29,731 nt of DNA from CAWCLK01 sp963796225 (GCA_963796225.1 CAWCLK010000047.1:1-29731); one strand, 5' to 3'; positions 1-8,207 are shown, numbered from the stretch's first letter. Notes: generated by a model from the sequence alone, not told the origin. Numbers and translations are program-made.

Positions 1-12
1 CCCGCTGACATC

Positions 13-55
13 GAGTGTGCCGCTGACTCGGAATGCTTGAGTCAGGAGCACACTC
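13..55. repeat. Hairpin repeat A, copy 1 (3' of substrate-binding protein gene)
   Basis: The left arm GAGTGTGCCGCTGACTC (13-29) and right arm GAGTCAGGAGCACACTC (39-55) can pair as 8 bp, a 2x2 internal mismatch, then 7 bp, around a 9-nt loop. Both arms recur exactly at 3485-3525 with a different loop. It lies just downstream of the 3' end of the minus-strand binding-protein gene, so it could serve as a transcription terminator, although no T-tract follows. A REP-like dispersed intergenic element is the alternative. Confidence 0.75.
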
Positions 56-66
56 ATCCGGGTCGG

Positions 67-1670
67 TCACACGTCCACGCGCCCCATGGCGCAGCGGTAG
101 CCCTGGTCGGGCGCGATCGCGTGAACTGGCCGCCGTGGATGTCGAGCATCACGACGCAGCCGGCCGCCTCCTGCGTGCCGACGTGCTGGGTCGGGATCAG
201 CCCGTCGGCGTCGTAGCCGTCGACGCCCTTCAGGTACTCGAGCAGCTTCGCACGGGTGGGCTCGGGGCCGATGTCCTTGAGCGCCTGGACGAACAGCTTC
301 GCGGCCGACCACGAGTACATGCCGAGGCCGGTCGGGCGGGCTCGCGGGTTCACCCGCGCCAACCACTCGGCGTACACCTGCAGCTCGGGGTTCGACTCGA
401 TCTCCTCGAACAGCGCCGCGTTCTGGGAGACCATCACGAAGGCCTCACACGCCTCGCCGCAGGTCTCGATCAGGTCGGGGCTGTAGTTGTTCTTCTGCAG
501 GGCGAAGACCTTGGGCGCGTAGTTCTGCTGCTGCATCGACTGGGCCAGCCGCGCTGCCTGCTGGTAGGCGCCCTGGAACCCGACCAGCTCGATGCCGGCG
601 TCCTTGAGCTCGGTCACGATCCGGGCGTAGTTGGTCTCGGCCACCGCGACCTGGATCTGCTTCTTCCACTGGTAGCCGAGGTCCCGGGTCGTGCCCTTGA
701 TGTAGATGCCGACCTGGTAGTTGGTGGTCTGGTTCTCCAGCCACACGAACCCGGCGTTCTTGATGGCGTCGGGGTACTGCTGCTTGTAGTACTCCCACTC
801 GGCCCTCGAGTACTCGCCGGTGCGGACGGCCTGGAGGCCGAAGACGTTGTCGAGCTGCTGCACGGGCTTGCTGGTGCGCACGTTGCGCAGGTCGGGCATG
901 CCGCAGGCTCGCAGGGGCTCGGCCGCGCCCTCCTCGAACGCCGACATCGACCCGACCGCCGTGAACGCGTTCTCGCACGCGTCGAGGTAGGCGGCGCGGT
1001 TGCCCTGGGCGGACAGCTGGGTGTCGCGGGACTCGAGGACGATCTGGCGCCCGTAGACGGTGCCCTCGGTCGCGGTGAAGTACTGGATGTAGGCCAGCGT
1101 GGCCTCGTAGGCGTCCCGGAACAGCCCCGGCACCGCACCGGTGAGGTCGGCGACGTTGTAGATCAGGATGCGGTCCCCGGTCACCCCGACGTCGGTGGCC
1201 CCACCGTTGCCACCGGGCGGGGCGGCGCGGGTGTCCGCGGACGGGCTGCCGCTGCTGCCGCCCAAGCCGCCGTCCGGGGCGCGGCCGTCGCCCCGACGCC
1301 TCCCTGCTCGGCGCCGGTGTCGCCACCCGCGTCGCCTGCGCTGGCCCGTCCAGCGCCGGAGCCGTCATCACCGCCGCCGTGGCGCCCCCCCGCCGTCCCC
1401 GGCACCCGCGCCTCCATCGGCACCGTCGGCACCGTCGGCGGCACCGACACGCGGGGCTGCGACGTGCCCCGGGTCGGCGTCCTCACCGTCGGCGGTGGCG
1501 CCCGCGGCCGTGCCGGCGACGGCCCCCTGGGCGGACGTCCCGGCGTACGCGGCGACCTCGTCCTCGGTCAGTCGGGACCCGCACGCGGTCAGCAGCAGCG
1601 CCCCGGTGGCGGCCAGGACCACCAGCCGGGACGTTCGGTCCCGGCGACGACGCACGGACGTGTGGCGCAT
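67..1670 (-). pseudogene. Orphan lipoprotein, periplasmic-binding-protein type (ABC substrate-binding), frameshifted
   Basis: This is a type-1 periplasmic-binding-fold (Peripla_BP_6-like) lipoprotein, expected to be anchored outside the membrane and to bind a small solute, probably amino-acid-like. The start ATG at 1670 is preceded by GGGAG, and the N-terminus has an Arg-rich head, a hydrophobic stretch and a lipobox ending LTAC, with Cys30. The body is closely similar to the intact paralog at 6533-8149. Three apparent frameshifts break it: one near the C7 run at 1385-1391, one near 1276-1283 (both in the low-complexity linker) and one near 119-121, after which the canonical tail (GYRCAMGRVDV, stop at 67) is in another frame. 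The binding domain itself is open. The gene follows the CmcJ-like gene by 52 bp, suggesting an operon. No permease or ATPase gene is nearby. Sequence error is as likely as true decay. Confidence 0.8.
1385..1391. other. C7 homopolymer at an apparent frameshift
   Basis: A run of seven C sits where the reading frame of the minus-strand binding protein moves from the signal-peptide frame into the linker frame. The direction of the shift fits one extra base. A homopolymer length error or a slippage mutation would explain it. Confidence 0.5.
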
Positions 1671-1722
1671 CGGTCTCCCACCCTCACAGACTGCGGCGAC
1701 GCGGTCGAGTCGACCGACGACG

Positions 1723-2861
1723 TCAACGACTCGGAACCCTCACCGCGACGGCTCGGACTTCGATCGACTTCCGGAGGACCGCGTCCTGGGCACGCCGGGC
1801 ACGCTGCAGCCACGCGCTGACCGTCCCGCTGTCGGGCAGCGGCGCGTCGTCGAGCACGACCTGCATCTCACCGATCGCGGTGCGCAGCCTGGCGGTGCCG
1901 GCTGCGTGGACCGCCAGGCGCGACGAGGCCTCCACCGGCCGGCCGGCTTCGAGAGCGGCGATGGCGCGATCGAGGAGGTGGAACCCCTCCGCCGCGACCG
2001 CCTCGCCCGGGACGACGAACGCCCCGTGCGGGGTACTGAGCGTGTCGAAGATCCACGCCTCGCCGAGACCGATCCCCGAGCGGAACGACCACCGCTGGGC
2101 GGGATCGTGACGGAACCACCAGATGTCGTTCTGGGCGTGTTCGGCATCGCGGTCGAGGATGCCCGCCGTCGGCAGCTCGTAGTGCAGCTGGTCGCGCGAG
2201 CGGTCCAGGGTTCGGGTGTCCATCAACGCCAGCGGTTGGGTGACCTGCTGCAGCGGCATCCAGAGGTTCACCAGCAGCAGCGGTGACCGACGGTTCGCGG
2301 AGTCGATGCTCTCGTGGCGGAACAGCCGGTGCCCCCATCCCCGGGTGAGGTGGTGGAACGGTCGCCCGAGCGCGTCCTGGTCGGCGTGGACCACCGCAGC
2401 GCCGCCGTGGTCGGCCATCAGTCCGCGGCCCCCGAGGTCGATGCCGTCCGGGCCGGCACAGCGGAAGATCACGCCCTCGCCGGCGACGTGCACGATGAGC
2501 AACCTCGAGCCGTCGGCACTGCGCAGCCGCGCGCCGGTGAGCGATCGGCGGATGGCGCCGACGTCCGCGTCGTCCATGCGAGCGACCTCGCGGATGGCCC
2601 GCAGCCGGTGGTGCAGTCCACGTCGGTCGGGCAGTCGCATCGACTCGAAGCCGTCGCTCGGCTGAGCGTGGCGACGCGGCCCGACGCGTCGAGGTCCTCG
2701 ATTTCGCAGGCGTGCGGGGCGAGGTCCTCCGGCTCGACCGGCTCGGACACGGTCCGGGCCCAGTGGCCCGGACGTCCGTCGCGAGGGTCGAGGACGTTCT
2801 CGGGCCGCGCGAACCCGAGCGGGGCCGTGACGTGGGTGGCGGTGGCGGTCGTGGGAGTCAT
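1723..2861 (-). pseudogene. CmcJ/NvfI-like oxygenase, one apparent frameshift
   Basis: The protein resembles the CmcJ/NvfI family of putative non-haem iron hydroxylases (related to GA4 desaturase). An HADQD motif at about residue 158 fits the HxD iron ligand pair. A family-like block follows, with LLLVNLWMPL, then QPLALMDTRTL, then NDIWWFRHDPAQRWSF. The last 90 or so residues, ending near KSIEVRAVAV, look helical and are not typical of the family as I know it. Two adjacent ATGs (2864, 2861) are possible starts, and GGGA spacing favours 2861. The first 65 or so residues are in one frame and the rest in another, with the switch near 2660-2668, so one base seems to be missing. If functional, length is about 379 aa. 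It is divergent from the TetR gene and upstream of the binding-protein gene. Substrate unknown; the family call is moderate. Confidence 0.6.
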
Positions 2862-2875
2862 CATGGTCCCGAGTA

Positions 2876-2893
2876 TGCAAGACTCGTCTTGCA
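2876..2893. promoter_or_regulatory. Palindromic TetR operator O1
   Basis: TGCAAGACTCGTCTTGCA is a perfect palindrome of two 8-bp arms around TC, lying in the 55-bp gap between divergent TetR and CmcJ-like genes. A second, similar palindrome follows 20 bp away centre to centre. TetR proteins commonly bind such sites in their own divergent promoter, so autoregulation and control of the minus-strand operon are inferred. Confidence 0.8.
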
Positions 2894-2894
2894 G

Positions 2895-2914
2895 ATGCAA
2901 GAGCTATCTTGCAT
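2895..2914. promoter_or_regulatory. Palindromic TetR operator O2, overlapping a -10 element
   Basis: ATGCAAGAGCTATCTTGCAT has 8-bp inverted arms around GCTA and shares the TGCAAGA / TCTTGCA half-sites with O1. It contains TATCTT (2905-2910), a plausible -10 hexamer placed six bases before the GTG start of TetR, so bound repressor would cover the TetR promoter and transcription start. Confidence 0.78.
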
Positions 2915-2916
2915 CC

Positions 2917-3478
2917 GTGGCGACCGACACCCGGAACCGGATCCTCGAGCGAGCGCTCGAGCTCTTCATCACGCACGGGGTCGCCGGGACGACCGTGGTG
3001 ATGATCGAGGAGGCCGCCGGCCTGTCGCCCGGCAGCGGGAGCTTCTACCGGCACTTCCCCGACAAGGAGGCGGTGCTCCGGGCCATCATCGAGCACGAGC
3101 TCGACCGGGTGGCCAGCGAGCGCGAGCGCCGCGTCACGTCGGAGCAGGGGCTGGCGGACGACCTTCACGGCGCGCTGCAGGGCCTGGACGACATGAGTGG
3201 CCTCATCCAGCTGCTCGCGCGCGAAGGGACGAGCCGTACCGAGCTGTTCGACCCCGTGCGGACCGTGCTGGCCGAGGAGGGCGCCCGCCTCGAGGCGGGG
3301 CGCCTGCAGGTGCGGATGGAGCGGGGCGAGATCCGAGCCGGCGACGCCGTCCGCCATGGCCACCGTGGTGGTGTACGCGCTGGTCGGCTTCCACCTGGCC
3401 CAGGAGTTCTTCGGCGCGCCCGTCGGCGTCGGTCGCGACCGCTTCGTCGACGCCCTCGTCGATCTCCTCGCCCCGTAG
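2917..3478 (+). pseudogene. TetR-family regulator, one apparent frameshift near 3346-3356
   Basis: This is a TetR-type one-component repressor of about 186 aa. The N-terminal helix-turn-helix is clear: RILERALELFITHGVAGTTV, then IEEAAGLSPGSGSFYRHFPDKEAVL. The start GTG at 2917 directly follows operator O2 and has no Shine-Dalgarno sequence, so the mRNA is probably leaderless. After GEIRAGDA the natural C-terminal helix (MATVVVYALVGFHLAQEFFG, ending VDALVDLLAP) continues in another frame, consistent with one extra base in 3346-3356. Without correction the protein would run to 3498 with an Arg-rich nonsense tail. It probably represses itself and the divergent oxygenase and binding-protein operon. 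The ligand is unknown. The frameshift falls in the effector/dimer domain and would damage the protein if real. Confidence 0.82.
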
Positions 3479-3484
3479 CTCCCC

Positions 3485-3525
3485 GAGTGTGCCGCTGACT
3501 CGACCACCGAGTCAGGAGCACACTC
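3485..3525. repeat. Hairpin repeat A, copy 2 (between convergent genes)
   Basis: Both 17-nt arms are identical to those at 13-55, including the internal 2x2 mismatch, but the loop is a different 7-mer (3502-3508). It lies between the convergent 3' ends of the TetR and flavin monooxygenase genes, where a bidirectional terminator would be useful. The two copies bracket the whole 3.4-kb TetR, oxygenase and binding-protein block. Confidence 0.78.
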
Positions 3526-3535
3526 GACGCAGGTC

Positions 3536-4684
3536 TCAGCCGGCGGTGGGGAGCCAGTCGGCGGTCGAGGTCGAGATCGGGGCGGGGCGCGCCCCGGTGC
3601 GGGCGGCCAGGTGGTCCACGATGCGGCGTGCGTCCCGGCCCACGCCCCGGATCATCCCGGACGACAGCGAGTACAGGAACGGCAGGCCCACGAAGTACAG
3701 GCCCGGGTGGGACGGCACCAGACCGGCCTCGTGGGTCGCGCCCGCGTGCGGGGCGTGGACCGGCAGGTCGATCCAGTCGAAGCCGGCGTCGAAGCCGGTG
3801 CACCACACCACGTTGGCGACCTCGAGGGTCCGTCCGTCGTCCAGCACGGGCAGGCCGTCCTGCACCCCGTCGACGTGCCCGGCGAACCTCACGCCGGCAG
3901 CAGCGAGGTCGGGGCGCTTGGTGCGGATGAGGGGTCCGCTGCCCGTCAGCACCTTGTCCCGGGCCTTGCGCCCCGGCGGCGTGTTGATCGTCAGCACGTG
4001 GTGGAAGAGCCCACCGACGACCAGCCGCACCCCGACGGCGCGCCCGAACAGGCCAGTGATGCGGAACGGGATCGCCCCGACGTTCCGACCGGCGACGACG
4101 ACCTCCCGTCCGGGGTCGGCCCGCAGCAGGTCCATGGCGATCTCGGCCCCGGAGTTCCCGGCGCCGACGACCAGCGTCGCCCCGGGCTGCAGCTGTGACG
4201 GGCGGTGGTAGTGCCCCGCGTGGACCTGGACGATCCCCGGGTCGAGGTCCTCGGCGAAGTCGGGCGTGCGGGGGCGCTGGTACCCGCCCATGGCCACGAC
4301 GACCTGCTCGGCGAGGATGCGGCTGTCGTCGGTCTCGGCGACGTACCGGTCGCCGTCCCGGCCCAGCCGTCGAACCCGCGTACCGGTCCGCACCGGCAGC
4401 TCGAAGGTCGACGCGTAGTGCTCGAGGTAGTCCGCGAACTCGTCCTTGGTCGGGTAGTCGTTCGGGGCCGCGGGGTACGGCATCCCGTCGAGTCCGTCGT
4501 ACATCGCCGGCGAGAACAGGCGCAGGGAGTCCCACCGGCGGCGCCATGCATCGCCGACCCGGTCGCTGCCGTCGACGATGAGGTGCGGCAGGTCGTGGCG
4601 GGCGAGGTGGTGGCCGACCGACAGTCCCGCCTGGCCCCCGCCGATGACCAGCGTCTCGACCCGTTCGGTGGTGTGCGTGTCCAT
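3536..4684 (-). CDS. CzcO/YUCCA-like FAD-dependent monooxygenase
   Basis: This is a 382-aa two-dinucleotide-fold flavoprotein. GGGQAG (residues 15-20) is the FAD-binding Rossmann loop and GAGNSG (174-179) the NADPH-binding loop. Between them lies VQVHAGHYHRP (about 152-162), in the place of the flavin-monooxygenase fingerprint. The tail (CTGFDAGFDW, GLYFVGLPFLYSLSSGMIRGV) is typical of the CzcO group, which database entries often call putative K+-transport flavoproteins. Oxygenation of a small nucleophile or a Baeyer-Villiger-type reaction is possible, but the substrate cannot be told. The start ATG has GGGAG six bases upstream. It follows the LuxR gene by 141 bp on the same strand, so it may be a target or operon partner of that regulator. 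Confidence 0.87.
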   Translation of the reverse strand: MDTHTTERVETLVIGGGQAGLSVGHHLARHDLPHLIVDGSDRVGDAWRRRWDSLRLFSPAMYDGLDGMPYPAAPNDYPTKDEFADYLEHYASTFELPVRTGTRVRRLGRDGDRYVAETDDSRILAEQVVVAMGGYQRPRTPDFAEDLDPGIVQVHAGHYHRPSQLQPGATLVVGAGNSGAEIAMDLLRADPGREVVVAGRNVGAIPFRITGLFGRAVGVRLVVGGLFHHVLTINTPPGRKARDKVLTGSGPLIRTKRPDLAAAGVRFAGHVDGVQDGLPVLDDGRTLEVANVVWCTGFDAGFDWIDLPVHAPHAGATHEAGLVPSHPGLYFVGLPFLYSLSSGMIRGVGRDARRIVDHLAARTGARPAPISTSTADWLPTAG

Positions 4685-4766
4685 GGCGTCTCCCGCTCCC
4701 TCGCCGCCCCGGTGGGCAGCGCGAGATCGACGCTACGGACGCCCGGGGCTGCCGACGTCGCGGGAA

Positions 4767-4813
4767 ATCGCCATCTTGAGCGAGATCGGGCGATGGTCAA
4801 TCCTCACCATCGC
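4767..4813. promoter_or_regulatory. Two inverted repeats between LuxR 3' end and monooxygenase promoter
   Basis: GCGATGGT (4790-4797) and ACCATCGC (4806-4813) are perfect 8-bp inverted arms around eight bases. Overlapping them, ATCGCCATCT (from 4767) and AGATCGGGCGAT (to 4794) form a second, imperfect palindrome. The pair lies 83-120 bp upstream of the monooxygenase start and just past the LuxR stop, so it could be a LuxR operator or a terminator. The sequence alone does not decide. Confidence 0.4.
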
Positions 4814-4825
4814 GACGGCGCACCG

Positions 4826-6478
4826 TCACGCACGGTCGTGCTCGAAGGCCCACGCCGCGGCGGCCGTGCGTGAGCCCACGTCGAGCTTGACGAAGATGTT
4901 CTGCACGTGCCGCGCGACGGTGTGTTCGCTGATCACCAGCTCCTCGGCGATGGCGCGGTTGGACCGCCCCGCCGCGACCAGCCGCAGCACCTCGAGCTCG
5001 CGGGGCGACAGGCCGCCGTCGTCACGAGCCCGGGCACCTCGGCCGCCCCGTCCCCGCAGCTGGTCGAGACGTGCGAGGTCCGGGCCCGCCCCGAGCGCGG
5101 TGAAGACCTCCGCGGCCGCGTCGAGCTCGAGCTCCGCCCCGTCCCGGTCACCGAGCTCGCGGCAGGCCAGCCCGATGAGCACCCGCACGCGGGCGGACTC
5201 GTACGGGGCGTCGACCCCGCGCCATCCCTCGGCGGCCCGGCGCAGGCGTGCCAACGCCCCGCGCGCGTCACCCTCGGCCACGAGCACCGCCCCACCGACG
5301 TGGTCCGCCATGGCGTCCAGCATCGGGGCGTCCAGCGCCCCGGCCACCTCGTCGAGCTCGTCCGCCGCGGCCCGCGCGGCCACCACGTCGTCGTCGGCGA
5401 GCGCCACCTCGGCGGCGACCGCGAGCTGGCGGGCCCGCGCAGCGGGCGGGGCGGGCTCGGACAGCACGCGGTCCATGCTCGCGGCGGCGGTGCCGAGCTC
5501 GCCCCGCGCGGCGCGGAGCTGGGCCAGGCCAGGCTGCGGGGTGCGACCGTGCCGGTTCGCCTCGCGGTAGTCGGCCTCGGCCGCGTCGTACCGGCCCTGG
5601 AGTCGCAGCAGCTCGGCGCGCTGGTAGTGGGCGTCGCCGATGGCGGACTGGCCGGGCGGGTCCGCGAGCCGTTCGCAGGCCCGATCGGCCTCGCGCAGTG
5701 CGTCGTCCCAGGCCCCGTGCAGCGCCATCAGCTCGGCGCGGTGGACCAGGCACTGGCCACGGAACGGGACGAGGTCGGGCTGGCGCTCGCACCACGCCGA
5801 CAGCGCGTCGGTCCAGGCATGCGCCCGGCGCAGGTCGGAGACCAGGTGACAGACCGAGATCACCGCGCAGTAGATGATCCCGGCGGGCTGGGGCGACACC
5901 GCCCCGGCCTCGACGGACAGCATCACCTCGTCGAGCAGGGCGAGGCCGTCGGCCACCTGCCCCGACAGGATCGTGGCCTGGCCCACACCGAGCTGGGTCA
6001 GCGCGCGCGCGTCGACGTCGTCGAACCGGGACGCGACCTCGTGGCCGGCTCGGAAGATCTCCAGCGCCTCGGCCGCGTCGCCCCCGTACAGCGCCCGCAG
6101 GCCCCCGGGGATGCGCAGGTACGCCTGCTCGACACCGTCGTGGTCGTCGGGCACCAGCCGTCGCGCGCGGCCCAGCCAGCCGCTGCCGCGCGCCTCCTCG
6201 CCCCGGTCGAGCAACCCCATGCCCAGCCAGAAGGCGGCGGTGGCGGCCCGGATCGGCTCGCCCCGCTCCACCCACGCGTCGTGCGCCCGCTCGAGGTGCG
6301 CGTCCCGTTCGTCGTCCCGGCCCAGCAGGAAGGCGCTGGTGGCCAGGTCCACACGATCGGCCGGGTCCAGCGCCCCGCTGACGTCGGCCTGCGCGTAGAG
6401 GTCGTGGGCGTCACGCCACCGGCGGGCCCGGAACGCATCCCGCGCCCGGGCCAGGACGTCCTCGGCGGTCTCCGCCAC
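4826..6478 (-). CDS. TPR-rich LuxR/NarL-type transcriptional regulator
   Basis: The protein is about 550 aa. Most of its length is alpha-helical TPR-like repeats (for example RWRDAHDLYAQADVSGALDP, ALYGGDAAEALEIFRAGHEV, LQGRYDAAEADYREAN), and it ends in a GerE/LuxR helix-turn-helix: LSPRELEVLRLVAAGRSNRA, then IAEELVISEHTVARHVQNIF. No N-terminal P-loop ATPase is present, so it is shorter than MalT/LAL regulators. Two in-frame GTGs compete for the start, at 6484 and 6478. The GGGAG motif abuts the first but lies six bases from the second, so 6478 is chosen. It sits 54 bp after the intact binding-protein gene and upstream of the monooxygenase, all on the minus strand, suggesting a co-transcribed sensing and response unit. 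The TPRs presumably bind a protein or small-molecule signal. Confidence 0.85.
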   Translation of the reverse strand: MAETAEDVLARARDAFRARRWRDAHDLYAQADVSGALDPADRVDLATSAFLLGRDDERDAHLERAHDAWVERGEPIRAATAAFWLGMGLLDRGEEARGSGWLGRARRLVPDDHDGVEQAYLRIPGGLRALYGGDAAEALEIFRAGHEVASRFDDVDARALTQLGVGQATILSGQVADGLALLDEVMLSVEAGAVSPQPAGIIYCAVISVCHLVSDLRRAHAWTDALSAWCERQPDLVPFRGQCLVHRAELMALHGAWDDALREADRACERLADPPGQSAIGDAHYQRAELLRLQGRYDAAEADYREANRHGRTPQPGLAQLRAARGELGTAAASMDRVLSEPAPPAARARQLAVAAEVALADDDVVAARAAADELDEVAGALDAPMLDAMADHVGGAVLVAEGDARGALARLRRAAEGWRGVDAPYESARVRVLIGLACRELGDRDGAELELDAAAEVFTALGAGPDLARLDQLRGRGGRGARARDDGGLSPRELEVLRLVAAGRSNRAIAEELVISEHTVARHVQNIFVKLDVGSRTAAAAWAFEHDRA

Positions 6479-6532
6479 GGCCACCTCCCGTCACGACGAC
6501 GACCGTCGCACGGCAGGGCGCAGGACGCAAGG

Positions 6533-8149
6533 TCAGGGCACGTCCACCCGCCCCGCGCTGCAGTTGTAGCCCTGTGGCGGGGCGATGCGCTTGAACTGCC
6601 CCCCGTCGATGTCGAGCATCACGATGCACCCGGACGCCTCCTGGGACCCGACGTGCTGGGCCGGGATGAGGCCGTTGGCGTCGTAGCCGTCGACCCCCTT
6701 CAGGTACTCGAGCAGCTTGGCGCGGGTCAGCTCGGGTCCGATGTCCTTGAGTGCCTGCACGAACAGCTTGGCCGCCGCCCACGAGTACATGCCGAGGCCG
6801 GTGGGGCGGGCGCGCGGGTTCACCCGCGCCAGCCACTCGGCGTACAGCTGCAGCTCGGGGTTGGACTGCATCTCCTCGAGCAGGGAGGCGTTCTGCGCGA
6901 CCATGACGAAGGGCTCGCAGGCCTCGCCGCAGGTCTCGATCAGGTCCGGCGTGTAGATGTTCTGCTGCAGCGCGAACACCTGCGGGGCGTAGTTCTGCTG
7001 CTGCATCGACTGCGCCAGTCGCGCTGCCTGCTGGTAGGCGCCCTGGAACGCGACGAACTGGATGTCCGCGTCCTTGAGCTCGGTCACGATGCGGGCGTAG
7101 TTCGTCTCGGCGACCGCGACCTGGATCTTCTTGTTCCACTTGTAGCCGAGCGACTCGCTGGTGCCCTTGATGTAGATCCCCGTCTGGTAGTTCGTGGTCT
7201 GGTTCTCGAGCCAGACGAAGCCGGCGTTCTTCACGGCGTCGGGGAACTGCTGGGCGTAGTACTCCCACTCGGCCTTGGAGTAGTCGCCGGGGCGGAAGGC
7301 CTGCAGGCCGAAGACGTTGGGCAGCTTCTGCAGGGCGTTGGAGGTCGGGACGTTGCGCAGGTCGGGCATGCCGCAGCCCTGGAGCGGCTCGGCGGCGCCT
7401 TCCTCGAACGCCGACACCGATCCCACGACGGCGAAGGCGTTCTCGCACGCGTCGAGGTAGGCCGAGCGGTTGCCCTGCGCGGACAGCTGGGTGTCCCGGG
7501 ACTCCAGCGCGATCTGGCGTCCGTAGATGGTGCCCTCGGTCGCGGTGAAGTACTGGATGTAGGCGAGCGTGGCCTCGTAGGCGTCCCGGAACAGGCCGGG
7601 CACGGCCCCGGTCAGGTCGGCCACGTTGTAGATGAGGACCCGGTCAGCGGTGACGCCGACGTCGGTCGCCCCACCGTTGCCGCCCGCCGGCGCAGCACGC
7701 GTGTCGGCGGCAGCGCCGCCCCCTGCACCGCCACCCTGCTCGCCGCCGGCCGTGTCGCCCCCGCCAGCACCGTCGGTCCCACCGGCGCTCCCGGTTCCTC
7801 CGGCCCCACCGGCTGCGGTCCCACCGCCGGCGCCACCGGACGTGCCTCCTGCGGCGCCGCTCGCCCCGGCCTGCGCCCCGCCGTCGGACGCCCCGCCCGA
7901 GGTCCCGGCCCCCCCGGTGTCGCCTGTCCCACCGGCCGCGGTCCCCCCGGCCGTGTCACCCGCGCCAGCGCCGCCCTGGGTCCCCGGGGCGGCCGCCACA
8001 CCGCCCTGGCCGCCGCTGCCGGCGTAGGCGGCGATCTCGTCCTCGTTCAGCCGCGACCCGCAGGCCGTCAGGACCAGCGACCCGACGGCGGCCAGGACGA
8101 CCAGCCGCGACGTGCGTGCGTGTCTGCGGCGCGCAGGGATGTGTCGCAT
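6533..8149 (-). CDS. Orphan lipoprotein, periplasmic-binding-protein type (ABC substrate-binding), intact paralog
   Basis: This is a 538-aa lipoprotein. Its start is ATG at 8149 (GGGAG upstream) rather than the earlier in-frame ATG at 8191, because the Arg-rich head, hydrophobic core and lipobox (LTAC, Cys30) then sit correctly at the N-terminus. Residues of about 45-150 are a Gly/Ala/Thr-rich low-complexity spacer. From about residue 160 the Peripla_BP_6-type fold begins (VLIYNVADLTGAVPGLFRDA) and runs to GYNCSAGRVDVP. It should display a solute-binding domain on a long flexible tether. It is a near copy of the broken gene at 67-1670 but its frame is intact. No ABC permease or ATPase lies nearby, so it either feeds a transporter encoded elsewhere or acts as a sensor with the adjacent LuxR regulator. 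Confidence 0.88.
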   Translation of the reverse strand: MRHIPARRRHARTSRLVVLAAVGSLVLTACGSRLNEDEIAAYAGSGGQGGVAAAPGTQGGAGAGDTAGGTAAGGTGDTGGAGTSGGASDGGAQAGASGAAGGTSGGAGGGTAAGGAGGTGSAGGTDGAGGGDTAGGEQGGGAGGGAAADTRAAPAGGNGGATDVGVTADRVLIYNVADLTGAVPGLFRDAYEATLAYIQYFTATEGTIYGRQIALESRDTQLSAQGNRSAYLDACENAFAVVGSVSAFEEGAAEPLQGCGMPDLRNVPTSNALQKLPNVFGLQAFRPGDYSKAEWEYYAQQFPDAVKNAGFVWLENQTTNYQTGIYIKGTSESLGYKWNKKIQVAVAETNYARIVTELKDADIQFVAFQGAYQQAARLAQSMQQQNYAPQVFALQQNIYTPDLIETCGEACEPFVMVAQNASLLEEMQSNPELQLYAEWLARVNPRARPTGLGMYSWAAAKLFVQALKDIGPELTRAKLLEYLKGVDGYDANGLIPAQHVGSQEASGCIVMLDIDGGQFKRIAPPQGYNCSAGRVDVP

Positions 8150-8183
8150 CGAACTCCCACCCTCGTTGATGCGGTCGACAGGG

Positions 8184-8197
8184 TATAACACGTTCTA
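8184..8197. promoter_or_regulatory. KstR-like palindromic operator in divergent promoter
   Basis: TATAACACGTTCTA satisfies TNNAACNNGTTNNA, the published motif for the TetR-family cholesterol regulator KstR. It lies between the divergent starts of the binding protein (8149, minus) and the short-chain dehydrogenase (8258, plus), where a repressor could control both. Other actinobacterial TetR proteins use similar sites, so the identity of the regulator is inference. Confidence 0.5.
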
Positions 8198-8207
8198 GTT
8201 CTGACGA

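Noticed and set aside
1276..1391. Programmed frameshifting in the binding protein
   Set aside because: The breaks lie in a dispensable linker at G/C runs without a slippery heptamer plus structure pattern, and the paralog is in a single frame. Error or mutation is simpler.
33..1820. 595-aa plus-strand open frame
   Set aside because: It is antisense to the binding protein, Arg/Gly/Val-rich with no domain, and the opposite strand has a lipobox and a recognisable binding fold.
3485..3525. Transposon terminal inverted repeats flanking 13-3525
   Set aside because: The two copies are in the same orientation and each is a self-contained hairpin. No transposase or target duplication is seen between or beside them.
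4907..8188. 1093-aa plus-strand open frame
   Set aside because: It runs antisense through two well-supported genes (LuxR and binding protein). Its composition is the usual high-GC shadow with no motif or ribosome-binding site.
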